Positions 1 to 6,259 of a stretch of DNA of 20,511 nt are shown piece after piece. Origin of the DNA: Holophagales bacterium UBA2201 (GTDB lineage: Bacteria > Acidobacteriota > Thermoanaerobaculia > UBA2201); NCBI GenBank assembly GCA_002327305.1, contig DCUZ01000114.1:1-20511 (forward strand), read 5' to 3'. Both the position numbers and the translations under genes were made by a program. The notes below the pieces were generated by a model. The model ran no database searches, had not been told where the DNA came from, and was given only the letters and a program-made list of their open reading frames with translations. The first letter of the stretch is position 1. Every line of letters starts with the position of its first letter.

Positions 1-108
1 GCTCCCCACCTTGCCTTACGGCAACACAGTTACAGTCGGCTTCAGGCCGGAGAGCGACTGCCTGGAGAGGACTTTCACCTCTCTGACGATGCGTATTCAC
101 ACGCGCAC

Positions 109-142
109 GTAGGGGCACAGCATGCTGTGCCCTTGCGCTTTT
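109..142 (+). repeat. Dispersed palindromic repeat, copy 1
   Basis: The core GGGCACAGCATGCTGTGCCC (113-132) is a perfect 20-base palindrome. Including its asymmetric flanks (GTAG before, TTGCGCTTTT after), the 34 bases are identical to 5702-5735, and 29 of them recur inverted at 13930-13958. The conserved asymmetric flanks show that this is one repeat family and not a chance palindrome. It resembles REP-type intergenic elements. Confidence 0.85.
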
Positions 143-170
143 TTAGGGGTGGGGCGGTGCCTCTCGATGG

Positions 171-303
171 TGTCATGCCGGGCTCCGGAAAAACGGGGAT
201 TGGCTCGAAATCGGAGGGGAGGGAGGGTGTCCGTGCCTGTCCCCGCTTTTCCGGCATCCTGGACTTGGTTGAATCGGGATGCTGAATCAAGTTCAGCATG
301 ACA
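171..303. repeat. MITE-like element, copy 1
   Basis: The element is bounded by TGTCATGC (171-178) and its reverse complement GCATGACA (296-303). It holds an internal CCGGCATCCTGGA segment and the sequence GATGCTGAATCAAGTTCAGC at about 278-297. The right half is nearly identical to the copy ending at 5834. This copy is 133 bases against 70 for the other, the extra length being internal. It has no coding capacity and is a small non-autonomous repeat. Confidence 0.7.
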
Positions 304-433
304 AAGGCGACGGACCGCTGGCCGGGTAGCCCCTGCCCTGGTGGCCTTATCCGGTGGTCCTCGGGGGCGTCCATTCCACAGCCTGTCAGCCGTGATATGA
401 TATTTCAGGTCGATATTCTATACGTGGAGGTTG

Positions 434-496
434 ATGATGACATTTTTATGCTTGGCGTTCCTTTGGAAGATGCGGGGTCGCCATGAGGGGGCGTAG
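434..496 (+). CDS. Possible 20-residue leader ORF
   Basis: An ATG at 434 follows a good ribosome binding site (GTGGAGG, 425-431) and opens a 20-codon frame whose TAG (494-496) abuts the ATG of the large secreted protein at 497. The peptide starts with a hydrophobic MMTFLCLAFLW run and ends in basic residues. It could be a translated leader that couples translation to the next gene, or simply chance. No family is recognised, and the case rests only on the ribosome site and the exact abutment of stop and start. Confidence 0.22.
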   Translation: MMTFLCLAFLWKMRGRHEGA

Positions 497-3400
497 ATGA
501 GCATGCCCATCATCCCAACGTGCATTTTGATCCTGGTAGTGGGACCGTTTGCGTTCGCCGTCGATATCCCCGTCACGACCGCGGTGGATGAGCTGAACAG
601 CGACGGCGATTGTTCTCTCAGGGAAGCCATCCAAGCGGCTAATTCCGATTCTGCCGTGGACGCCTGTGCCGCTGGGAGCGGGGCCGACACCATCGTCCTG
701 CCGGCGGGGACGTACTTTCTGGCCGTGGCGGGTCCGGGGGAGGACGCCAACGCGACGGGCGACTTGGATATCGCCTCCGACATCACGATTGCCGGCGCGG
801 GAATGGCCGACACGGTGATCGACGGCGACCACCTGGACCGCGTCCTGCAGATCGCTTCGGGGGCCGTGGTGTCCATCCACGACCTGACGATCAGCAACGG
901 CAGGGCGCCGGACGGCCAGGCCCCGGGCGACTACGGGCAGGACGGCGGCGGGATCCTGAACGGCGGCTCCCTTTCGCTCACCGACGTGACAGTGAACGAT
1001 TGCGCCGCCGGAGACGGTTCCGACTTCTACGATACGGGAGGTGATAGGGACGAAGGAGGGGATGGAGGTCAGGGAGGTGGGATCTACAACTCCGGCACGC
1101 TCCAGCTCCTGCGTTCCCGGATCCTGGGGAATCGCTCGGGCGCCGGCGGAGACATGGCCAGCGGCAGTGAGGAGGATTCGGGGGGAAACGGTGGGACGGG
1201 GGGCGGCATCCGGAGCGGGGGCGCGATCTCCCTGGAGGAATGCGTCATCCGGGGAAACACCACGGGAGCCGGCGGCTCGGGGCCCGACGCGGGGTATCGC
1301 GGCGAGGGAGGGGGCGTGACCATCTTCTCCAGCAATCAGGCCTGGACGATGACCCGGTGCGAAGTGTCGGACAACGAGGGGAGCTGGGGAGGCGGGCTGT
1401 ATCTCGGGTTCACGGGAAGCGCCATCCCCGTCATCGAGACATGCACCTTCAGCGGGAACCTGGCCGGACAAAACGGCGGCGGAATAAGTGTGAATTATCC
1501 CGGCACCCTCGACCTTTTGAACGGTACGGTCGCGGCCAACCACGCCGGCAGTAGGGGCGGAGGGATCGAGCTCATTGACGACTGCACCCTCCGGATCGGC
1601 GGTACGATCATCGGGGACAACAGTGCCGGATACTCGTCCAACGACATCCTCGCGTACGCGGGGTGCTCCCTGATCTCATTGGACTACAACCTGGTGGAGG
1701 AGGGGGCCGGGCTCTTCACGGCTGGACCCAACGATATCGTGGGCCTGGAACCGCGCCTTGGTGCCCTATCGGCTAACGGCGGCCCAACGCGAACTATGGG
1801 ACTCCAGGCGTCCAGCCCGGCCCTGGAGGCGGGGGAACTGGCCGGGACGCCGGAGACGGACCAGCGAGGCACGCACCGGCCCCAGGACGGCGACAACGAT
1901 TCCACGGCGGACCGCGACATCGGGGCCTTCGAACTGATCTGGGGCGAGGACGCTGATGACGACGGAGTCACCGACGCGGCCGACAACTGCCCGGACGATG
2001 CCAATCCCGGGCAGGAGGATCCCGACGGCGATGGACTGGGAAGCGCCTGCGACAATTGCCCAACGAGTTCGAATCCCGGCCAAGAGGATGCGGATTCGGA
2101 TAATGCCGGCGACACCTGCGACAACTGCCCTTTGATTGCCAATCCCGGGCAGGAGGATCCCGACGGCGATGGACTGGGAAGCGCCTGCGACAACTGTCCT
2201 TCGAATTCCAACCCCGGTCAGGAGGACGCCGATGCGGACGGGACCGGCGACGCCTGCGACAATTGCCCTTCTATCGCCAATCCCGGGCAGGAGGACGCCG
2301 ATTACCCGGCGGGAACCGTCTCCGTCTGGCATTTAGACGAGGGGGCGGGCACCGGCGCCGCCGACACGCCCGGGGTGCATGACGGGACACTGGTGAATGG
2401 CCCCGTGTGGGTGGCGGGGCATGCCGGGAGTGCGGTGGCCTTCGACGGGTCCGACGACCGGATCCAGGTCCCCGATGCCCCGGCCCTGAATCCCGGGCGG
2501 ATCACGGTCAGCGCGTGGATCAAGGCCGACATATGGAAGACCAACATCTATGACGGCTCCATCGTGACCAAGGATCAGGGCTCTCCCGCCAGGGGCTGGG
2601 CCCTGCGTTGCGGGGACGGGGGCCGCCTCTCCTTCGTGGTGTCCGTGGGCGGGGTATGGAAGGAGGCCGCCACCGCCCAGCTCATGGCGCTGGACGCCTG
2701 GACCTTCGTGGCGGGCACCTACGACGGCTCAACGGTGAGAGCGTACATTGACGGGGTCGAGCGGGCCTCGGCGACGGTGGCAGGAACGATCGGCGTCTCC
2801 GGCCGTCCGCTCAACATCGGGTACAGTGTTGATTATGGCCGGCCCTTCGACGGGGCCATTGACGACGCGGCGGTCGTGGGGCGGGCCCTTTCTTTGAGTG
2901 AGATCCAGGCGATCTACGCGTATGGTTATTCGGATGGTATGGGCGACGTCTGCGACAACTGCCCCTCCATCGCCAATCCCGGGCAGGAGGATGCGGATTC
3001 GGATGGGGTCGGTGACGTCTGCGACAACTGCTCTTCGATTTCCAATCCCGGCCAGGAGGACGCCGATAGCGACGGATCGGGGGACGCCTGCGACACCTGC
3101 ACGGACACCGACGGTGACGGCTACGGGAACCCCGGCTATCCGGCCGACACCTGTCCGGTTGACAACTGCCCGACGACCTCGAATCCCGGTCAGGCGGATA
3201 TCGACCTGCCCAACCCCGTCTCCGTCTGGCACCTGGATGAGGGGGTTGGGACAACGGTCCACGATTCCGTCGGAACACACGACGGCACCCTCGTGGATGT
3301 GCCCCAATGGGTGGCCGGCCACTCGGGATCGGCCCTCCATTTCGATGGCGTGGACGATTGCGTGGACACCGCCGACTTCGACCTGGAGAACAACTTCAGC

Positions 3401-4195
3401 ATCGGCCTGTGGGCAAATGTGGAATTGACCAACAAGCTTCAGTTCTTTCTCTCCAAAAATAGCGTCACCGGCGGCTCGAACCTGTTCCTGTTCGGCATCA
3501 CGGCAGCCGGCGCGTACGAGGTCCGTATCCGGACCGCGAACAACCAGGCCGGCGCGGTGTCGACGGGATGGCAGCACCTGGTGGTGACGGCCCAGTCCCT
3601 GGGCCCGGCCAGCACGCGGGTGACGCTCTACCGGAACGGTTCCCAGCTTTGGCAGGTGGATTTCGCCGACGAGATGGGCGATGTCTCGGGGGGATTGGCC
3701 TGGAGCTTCGGCCAGGAGTACGACTCCGGACCCATCAGGGGCGATTTCTTCCAGGGGACGATGGACGAGATCTTCATGGTGAACGCAACCCTCGCCCCGG
3801 CGCAGGTCCTGGCCCTCTATCAGAGTGGTTTGTCGGATGGGGTGGGCGACGCCTGCGACTGCGCGGCTGCGGACCCCACCACCTGGGCGTCCCCCTGGGC
3901 AGCGCTCAATCTGCGGCTCACCAAGGACGCGGGCGGCACCCTGGACTGGGACGCCCCGTCCGATCCTGGATGTCAGACGCCGACGTACGAGGTCCTGCGC
4001 AGTTCCGCGCCTGACGGGTTCGCTTCCCCCGAGGCCTGCGTTCCGGTTGGATCGGGCGGGACCGAGCGGACCGCCGTCGATGGAACCGCCCCCACACACG
4101 CTCTGTACTACCTGATTCGCGTCGTCAATGGCTGCGGAACCAACCTGGGGTCCGATTCGGAGGAGACGCCCCGGACGGGCGGGGCCTGTCCGTAA
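497..4195 (+). CDS. Secreted modular surface protein: CSLREA beta-helix, TSP3 repeats, two LamG domains
   Basis: This 1232-residue protein starts with a signal peptide (about residues 1-21, ending AFA). ATG 497 is supported by GAGGGGG at 485-491. Residues 22 to about 480 carry a CSLREAIQAANSD motif followed by glycine-rich turns (GGGI, GGGL), typical of a right-handed parallel beta-helix. From about 485, thrombospondin type 3 repeats (DxDGxGxxCDNCPxxxNPGQ) alternate with two LamG/concanavalin-like domains at about 608-810 and 908-1114, each opening SVWHLDEG. The tail (about 1120-1232) is fibronectin-III-like, with YYLIRVVNGCG and a final ACP. TSP3 repeats bind calcium in known proteins, and LamG domains often bind carbohydrate. 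A cell-surface or secreted adhesive or glycan-binding role is inference. No catalytic residues are evident. The gene stands alone, between repeats and an insertion sequence. Confidence 0.85.
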   Translation: MSMPIIPTCILILVVGPFAFAVDIPVTTAVDELNSDGDCSLREAIQAANSDSAVDACAAGSGADTIVLPAGTYFLAVAGPGEDANATGDLDIASDITIAGAGMADTVIDGDHLDRVLQIASGAVVSIHDLTISNGRAPDGQAPGDYGQDGGGILNGGSLSLTDVTVNDCAAGDGSDFYDTGGDRDEGGDGGQGGGIYNSGTLQLLRSRILGNRSGAGGDMASGSEEDSGGNGGTGGGIRSGGAISLEECVIRGNTTGAGGSGPDAGYRGEGGGVTIFSSNQAWTMTRCEVSDNEGSWGGGLYLGFTGSAIPVIETCTFSGNLAGQNGGGISVNYPGTLDLLNGTVAANHAGSRGGGIELIDDCTLRIGGTIIGDNSAGYSSNDILAYAGCSLISLDYNLVEEGAGLFTAGPNDIVGLEPRLGALSANGGPTRTMGLQASSPALEAGELAGTPETDQRGTHRPQDGDNDSTADRDIGAFELIWGEDADDDGVTDAADNCPDDANPGQEDPDGDGLGSACDNCPTSSNPGQEDADSDNAGDTCDNCPLIANPGQEDPDGDGLGSACDNCPSNSNPGQEDADADGTGDACDNCPSIANPGQEDADYPAGTVSVWHLDEGAGTGAADTPGVHDGTLVNGPVWVAGHAGSAVAFDGSDDRIQVPDAPALNPGRITVSAWIKADIWKTNIYDGSIVTKDQGSPARGWALRCGDGGRLSFVVSVGGVWKEAATAQLMALDAWTFVAGTYDGSTVRAYIDGVERASATVAGTIGVSGRPLNIGYSVDYGRPFDGAIDDAAVVGRALSLSEIQAIYAYGYSDGMGDVCDNCPSIANPGQEDADSDGVGDVCDNCSSISNPGQEDADSDGSGDACDTCTDTDGDGYGNPGYPADTCPVDNCPTTSNPGQADIDLPNPVSVWHLDEGVGTTVHDSVGTHDGTLVDVPQWVAGHSGSALHFDGVDDCVDTADFDLENNFSIGLWANVELTNKLQFFLSKNSVTGGSNLFLFGITAAGAYEVRIRTANNQAGAVSTGWQHLVVTAQSLGPASTRVTLYRNGSQLWQVDFADEMGDVSGGLAWSFGQEYDSGPIRGDFFQGTMDEIFMVNATLAPAQVLALYQSGLSDGVGDACDCAAADPTTWASPWAALNLRLTKDAGGTLDWDAPSDPGCQTPTYEVLRSSAPDGFASPEACVPVGSGGTERTAVDGTAPTHALYYLIRVVNGCGTNLGSDSEETPRTGGACP
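2000..2193 (+). repeat. 56-base exact direct repeat inside the TSP3 region
   Basis: Bases 2000-2055 recur exactly at 2138-2193, a period of 138 bases or 46 codons. Both copies encode the same TSP3 segment (ANPGQEDPDGDGLGSACDN). Identity at DNA level, including third positions, points to recent duplication or gene conversion within the repeat array. Confidence 0.85.
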
Positions 4196-4301
4196 CAAAG
4201 GGGGACGCGGATCGAGAAGCAGGAACCGGACGATAGGCGGCGGGCACTAGGCATCAGGCCGCAGGCGATAGAATATTAACGGGCGGGCCGCTGGGTCGCC
4301 C

Positions 4302-4327
4302 CTTGTTATTCAGGCTTGTTATACAGG
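4302..4327. repeat. 13-base tandem repeat at the probable left end of the IS
   Basis: CTTGTTATTCAGG (4302-4314) is followed directly by CTTGTTATACAGG (4315-4327), a 12 of 13 match. It may mark the junction of the insertion sequence or its target, but this is inferred from position only. Confidence 0.6.
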
Positions 4328-4344
4328 ATGGAGAGAAAGCAGAA

Positions 4345-4520
4345 GAAGTTGGGAAAGTGGGAGACAGCGTGAATCTTGTCGCCCCTTTGGGTTTTATCCC
4401 ATGTTCGTAGATTGGTTTACCGCTCCCACTTTCCCCTATACGGCCTTGAGGAATATTTTGGGCCTCGTCCCATCCTATCACAAGGTTAGGCTGGGAAAGG
4501 AGGGGTGGCCACTTTCCCGA
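4345..4520 (+). ncRNA. Candidate bridge-RNA (seekRNA) region of the IS110 element
   Basis: In IS110-group elements the non-coding region before the transposase encodes a structured RNA that pairs with donor and target DNA. Here GGGAAAGTGGGAG (4351-4363) pairs perfectly with CTCCCACTTTCCC (4423-4435), closing a 59-base internal region that holds a small TGGG/CCCA hairpin (4388-4401). A second hairpin follows: GGGAAAG (4493-4499) with CTTTCCC (4512-4518). The arms share sequence, so 4351-4360 could also pair with 4509-4518. The structure is seen directly; the bridge-RNA role is inferred from family and position. The two guide loops cannot be assigned without the element boundaries. Confidence 0.4.
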
Positions 4521-4564
4521 TAACATCTGCCTCCGCTCCGAAATTCTGCCCAAGGAGGCCCCCT

Positions 4565-5593
4565 ATGAACACACCTTACTTGATCGTGGTGGGGATCGAC
4601 CCGCATCGGGATTTCTACGCCCTCTGCGCCAAGGATGAAGATAAACGCATCCTGGCGCGAGCCCAGTATCCCCGCTCCAACATCGGCCATACCCATTGCC
4701 TGCGCTGGCTACAGGACTTGGGAGTCTTGCCCGAGCAGGTCCTCATCGTTCTGGAGTCGGCCGGGGTGTATTGGCTCGCTCTGTATCGCCAGCTCCACCA
4801 GGCCGGCTTCCCTGTCCATGTGGGAACGCCTTCGGCCATCAAGTGGCATGCCCGCTCCCGCCTCCTCCGCTCCAAAACCGACGCCATCGACGCCGCGGTC
4901 ATGGCCGACTATGGGTGGATGGCCCACCCCACGCCCACGATCATCTCCGACGGCCTGCGGTTTCACACCCTGCATGAACTCGTGGGGGCCCGGGATGCCC
5001 TCGTCCGGGACCGGGCCCGGGTGAAAAACCGCCTCCAGCGCTGTCCCTTCGCTGAATCCCCTCCCGAAGTCCGGCAGGTGCACACCCGCCTCTTGCGCAC
5101 CCTCACCACCCACATCCGCAAGCTGGAACGGCAGATCCAACAGCTTCTGCAGGCCTTGGGCGGCCATGTCCTGCAGACAATCCCCGGGGTGGGCTTGACC
5201 ACCGCCGCCGCGTTTACGGCCCTCATCCAGGACCCCCGCCGCTTCCCTTCTGATAAACAGTCCTTGGCCTACATCGGTTTGGCGCCCAAGATCGAGCAAA
5301 GCGGCGTCGCTCTGCCCAAAGTCACCCTCTCCAAGATGGGCAACCGGCGCATGCGGAAATACCTCCACATGGCCACCGTAGTGGCGCTATATTGCAATCC
5401 GGATGTGAGGGCCGCTCATGAGCATGCATTGGCCCGCGGCAAGTCCAAGAAACTGGCCTTCTGCTACGCCCTCTTCAAATTGACCCGCATCCTGTTCGGC
5501 ACCTGGAAAAAATACTTCCCGCAAGTCTATTCTCCCCCCACACCCCCCTCTTCTTCTCATTTACATCATCAGCCATCGGGAGGTGCGGCATAG
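4565..5593 (+). CDS. IS110-family transposase
   Basis: A 342-residue DEDD-type transposase, within the usual 300-400 range. The start at ATG 4565 is chosen because AAGGAGG lies at 4552-4558; an earlier in-frame ATG at 4505 has no such site. The N-terminal RuvC-like domain shows GIDPHRDFYA, LESAGVYWLALYRQL and KTDAIDAAVMA, which supply the D, E and D/D residues. The C-terminal domain shows IPGVGLTTAAAFTALI and EQSGVALPKVTLSKMGNRRMRKYL, with the SG motif that carries the catalytic serine in IS110 enzymes. The proline/serine/histidine-rich tail after FGTWKKYFPQ is not conserved in the family as I know it. The enzyme looks intact, so the element may be active. Confidence 0.93.
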   Translation: MNTPYLIVVGIDPHRDFYALCAKDEDKRILARAQYPRSNIGHTHCLRWLQDLGVLPEQVLIVLESAGVYWLALYRQLHQAGFPVHVGTPSAIKWHARSRLLRSKTDAIDAAVMADYGWMAHPTPTIISDGLRFHTLHELVGARDALVRDRARVKNRLQRCPFAESPPEVRQVHTRLLRTLTTHIRKLERQIQQLLQALGGHVLQTIPGVGLTTAAAFTALIQDPRRFPSDKQSLAYIGLAPKIEQSGVALPKVTLSKMGNRRMRKYLHMATVVALYCNPDVRAAHEHALARGKSKKLAFCYALFKLTRILFGTWKKYFPQVYSPPTPPSSSHLHHQPSGGAA

Positions 5594-5650
5594 GAATATC
5601 TACCAACGCCATTCATTCCGGTCAGGGCGGCCTTTGGGTAGGAGGGGCCG

Positions 5651-5670
5651 TCCTCAGCGAGCTGAGGACG
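5651..5670. repeat. Perfect hairpin, possible second palindromic repeat type
   Basis: GTCCTCAGC (5651-5659) and GCTGAGGAC (5662-5670) are perfect reverse complements around GA. The flanks are GTAGGAGGGG before and GCTAC after. The GTAGG...CTAC framing resembles that of the GGGCACAG palindrome, so this may be a related dispersed intergenic palindrome. Only one copy lies in the window. A terminator role after the transposase is less likely because no T-run follows. Confidence 0.55.
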
Positions 5671-5701
5671 CTACAGGAACAGGTAAAAGGAATTGGAGTT
5701 G

Positions 5702-5735
5702 GTAGGGGCACAGCATGCTGTGCCCTTGCGCTTTT
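5702..5735 (+). repeat. Dispersed palindromic repeat, copy 2
   Basis: Identical over 34 bases to 109-142, in the same orientation. The palindromic core is at 5706-5725. As with copy 1, a MITE-like element follows about 30 bases downstream, so the two repeats travel or sit as a composite. Confidence 0.85.
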
Positions 5736-5764
5736 GCCGGAGCGAGGCGCGGCCTCTCGATTGC

Positions 5765-5834
5765 GTCATGCCGGGCCCCGACCCGGCATCCTGGATTTAG
5801 TTGAATCGGGATGCTGAATCAAGTTCAGCATGAC
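5765..5834. repeat. MITE-like element, copy 2
   Basis: Bounded by GTCATGC (5765-5771) and GCATGAC (5828-5834). It contains ACCCGGCATCCTGGATTTAG and then the same GAATCGGGATGCTGAATCAA segment as copy 1. At 70 bases it is the compact form, lacking the extra internal bases of copy 1. The sequence before it (GGCCTCTCGATT) also matches that before copy 1, extending the shared block outward. Confidence 0.7.
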
Positions 5835-5920
5835 AAAGACGACGGACTGCTATCGGACGGGCGATACTTCTTCGTGGATCCGTGTTGGGAGACCGGAACG
5901 ATGACACGAAGCGCCGGGCG

Positions 5921-6259
5921 CTACACCTTCCCCCGGCCGTCCGACCCCATCTGGTCCGAGAGCAGGCGCGCGAGGTCCAGGAACCCCAGAATGCCCGAGC
6001 GGGCAAGCTGGGGATAGATTTTATTTCCTTTGCGTTTCAGGGTGATCAAACCCGCTTTTCCCAGGGCGGCGAGGTGCCGCGAGACATTCACCGGATGGGC
6101 GCCCAGCCGCTCGGCCATTTCGCACTGGCAACACCGTTCCTCGGCGATCAGTCCGATGATACGCAGACGCAATGGGTGGCCGAAGGCCTGGAAAAATTTG
6201 GCGACCTTCCGCGCCTCCACCGCCGCGCGCGGGTCAGGCCCGGCAACCGGGCGGGGCAT
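5921..6259 (-). CDS. ArsR/SmtB-family metalloregulator
   Basis: A 112-residue winged-helix repressor, normal size for the family. The start is the ATG at 6259-6257; a longer upstream frame is not protein-like and lies over the preceding gene. The core FFQAFGHPLRLRIIGLIAE is the typical dimer and helix-1 region. ERCCQCEMAERLG supplies the metal-sensing cysteines (C43, C44, C46, equivalent to the ELCVCDL site of As(III)/Cd sensors, with one extra Cys). NVSRHLAALGKAGLI is the recognition helix, and KRKGNKIYPQL the wing. It overlaps the end of the DGC-ArsC gene by 26 bases, so the two are translationally coupled. It is expected to repress the promoter at 7250-7277 until it binds a thiophilic metal or metalloid. 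The exact inducer is unknown. Confidence 0.87.
   Translation of the reverse strand: MPRPVAGPDPRAAVEARKVAKFFQAFGHPLRLRIIGLIAEERCCQCEMAERLGAHPVNVSRHLAALGKAGLITLKRKGNKIYPQLARSGILGFLDLARLLSDQMGSDGRGKV

Larger units (their letters stand above)
1..433. other. Intergenic region with dispersed repeats, no convincing gene
   Basis: No complete gene is recognisable here. A frame beginning at base 2 is open from the window edge to a TAG at 110-112, the first bases of the palindromic repeat. It could be the last 36 codons of a gene to the left, but I do not recognise it. A short hairpin, GAGAGG/CCTCTC, lies at about 65-83. The rest is occupied by the two repeat elements listed separately. An AT-richer stretch at about 395-425, just before the leader ORF, is the likeliest promoter area for the gene at 497, but no clear -35/-10 pair can be named. 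Confidence 0.5.
4302..5640 (+). mobile_element. IS110-family insertion sequence (boundaries approximate)
   Basis: The element is defined by the IS110-type transposase and by a non-coding stretch of about 260 bases before it that carries strong inverted repeats. IS110 elements lack the terminal inverted repeats and long target duplications that would fix the ends, and none are seen, so both limits are estimates. The left limit is set at a 13-base tandem repeat. The right limit is set before the dispersed hairpin at 5651. Bases 4196-4301, between the surface-protein stop and this point, show no gene or clear terminator. The long upstream and short downstream non-coding parts fit the IS110 group better than IS1111. 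Confidence 0.5.
5594..5920. other. Intergenic region between the IS and the arsR-like gene
   Basis: These 327 bases hold no gene I can support. They contain the right flank of the insertion sequence, a perfect hairpin at 5651-5670, the second copy of the palindromic repeat and the second MITE-like copy, in that order. A GC-rich dyad, AGCGCCGGGCGCT (5910-5922), overlaps the stop codon of the minus-strand arsR-like gene. It is followed on that strand by no T-run, so it is a poor terminator. Confidence 0.6.

Noticed and set aside
1940..3130. Possible CRISPR-like repeat array
   Set aside because: The periodic DNA encodes TSP3 repeats in frame; units vary and lack constant repeats with unique spacers.
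2729..4198. Minus-strand frame of 489 codons opposite the surface protein
   Set aside because: Antisense to repeat-rich coding sequence; its internal repeats simply mirror TSP3.
4254..4553. Minus-strand 99-codon frame upstream of the transposase
   Set aside because: No family resemblance or ribosome site; the region is better explained by structured non-coding IS sequence.
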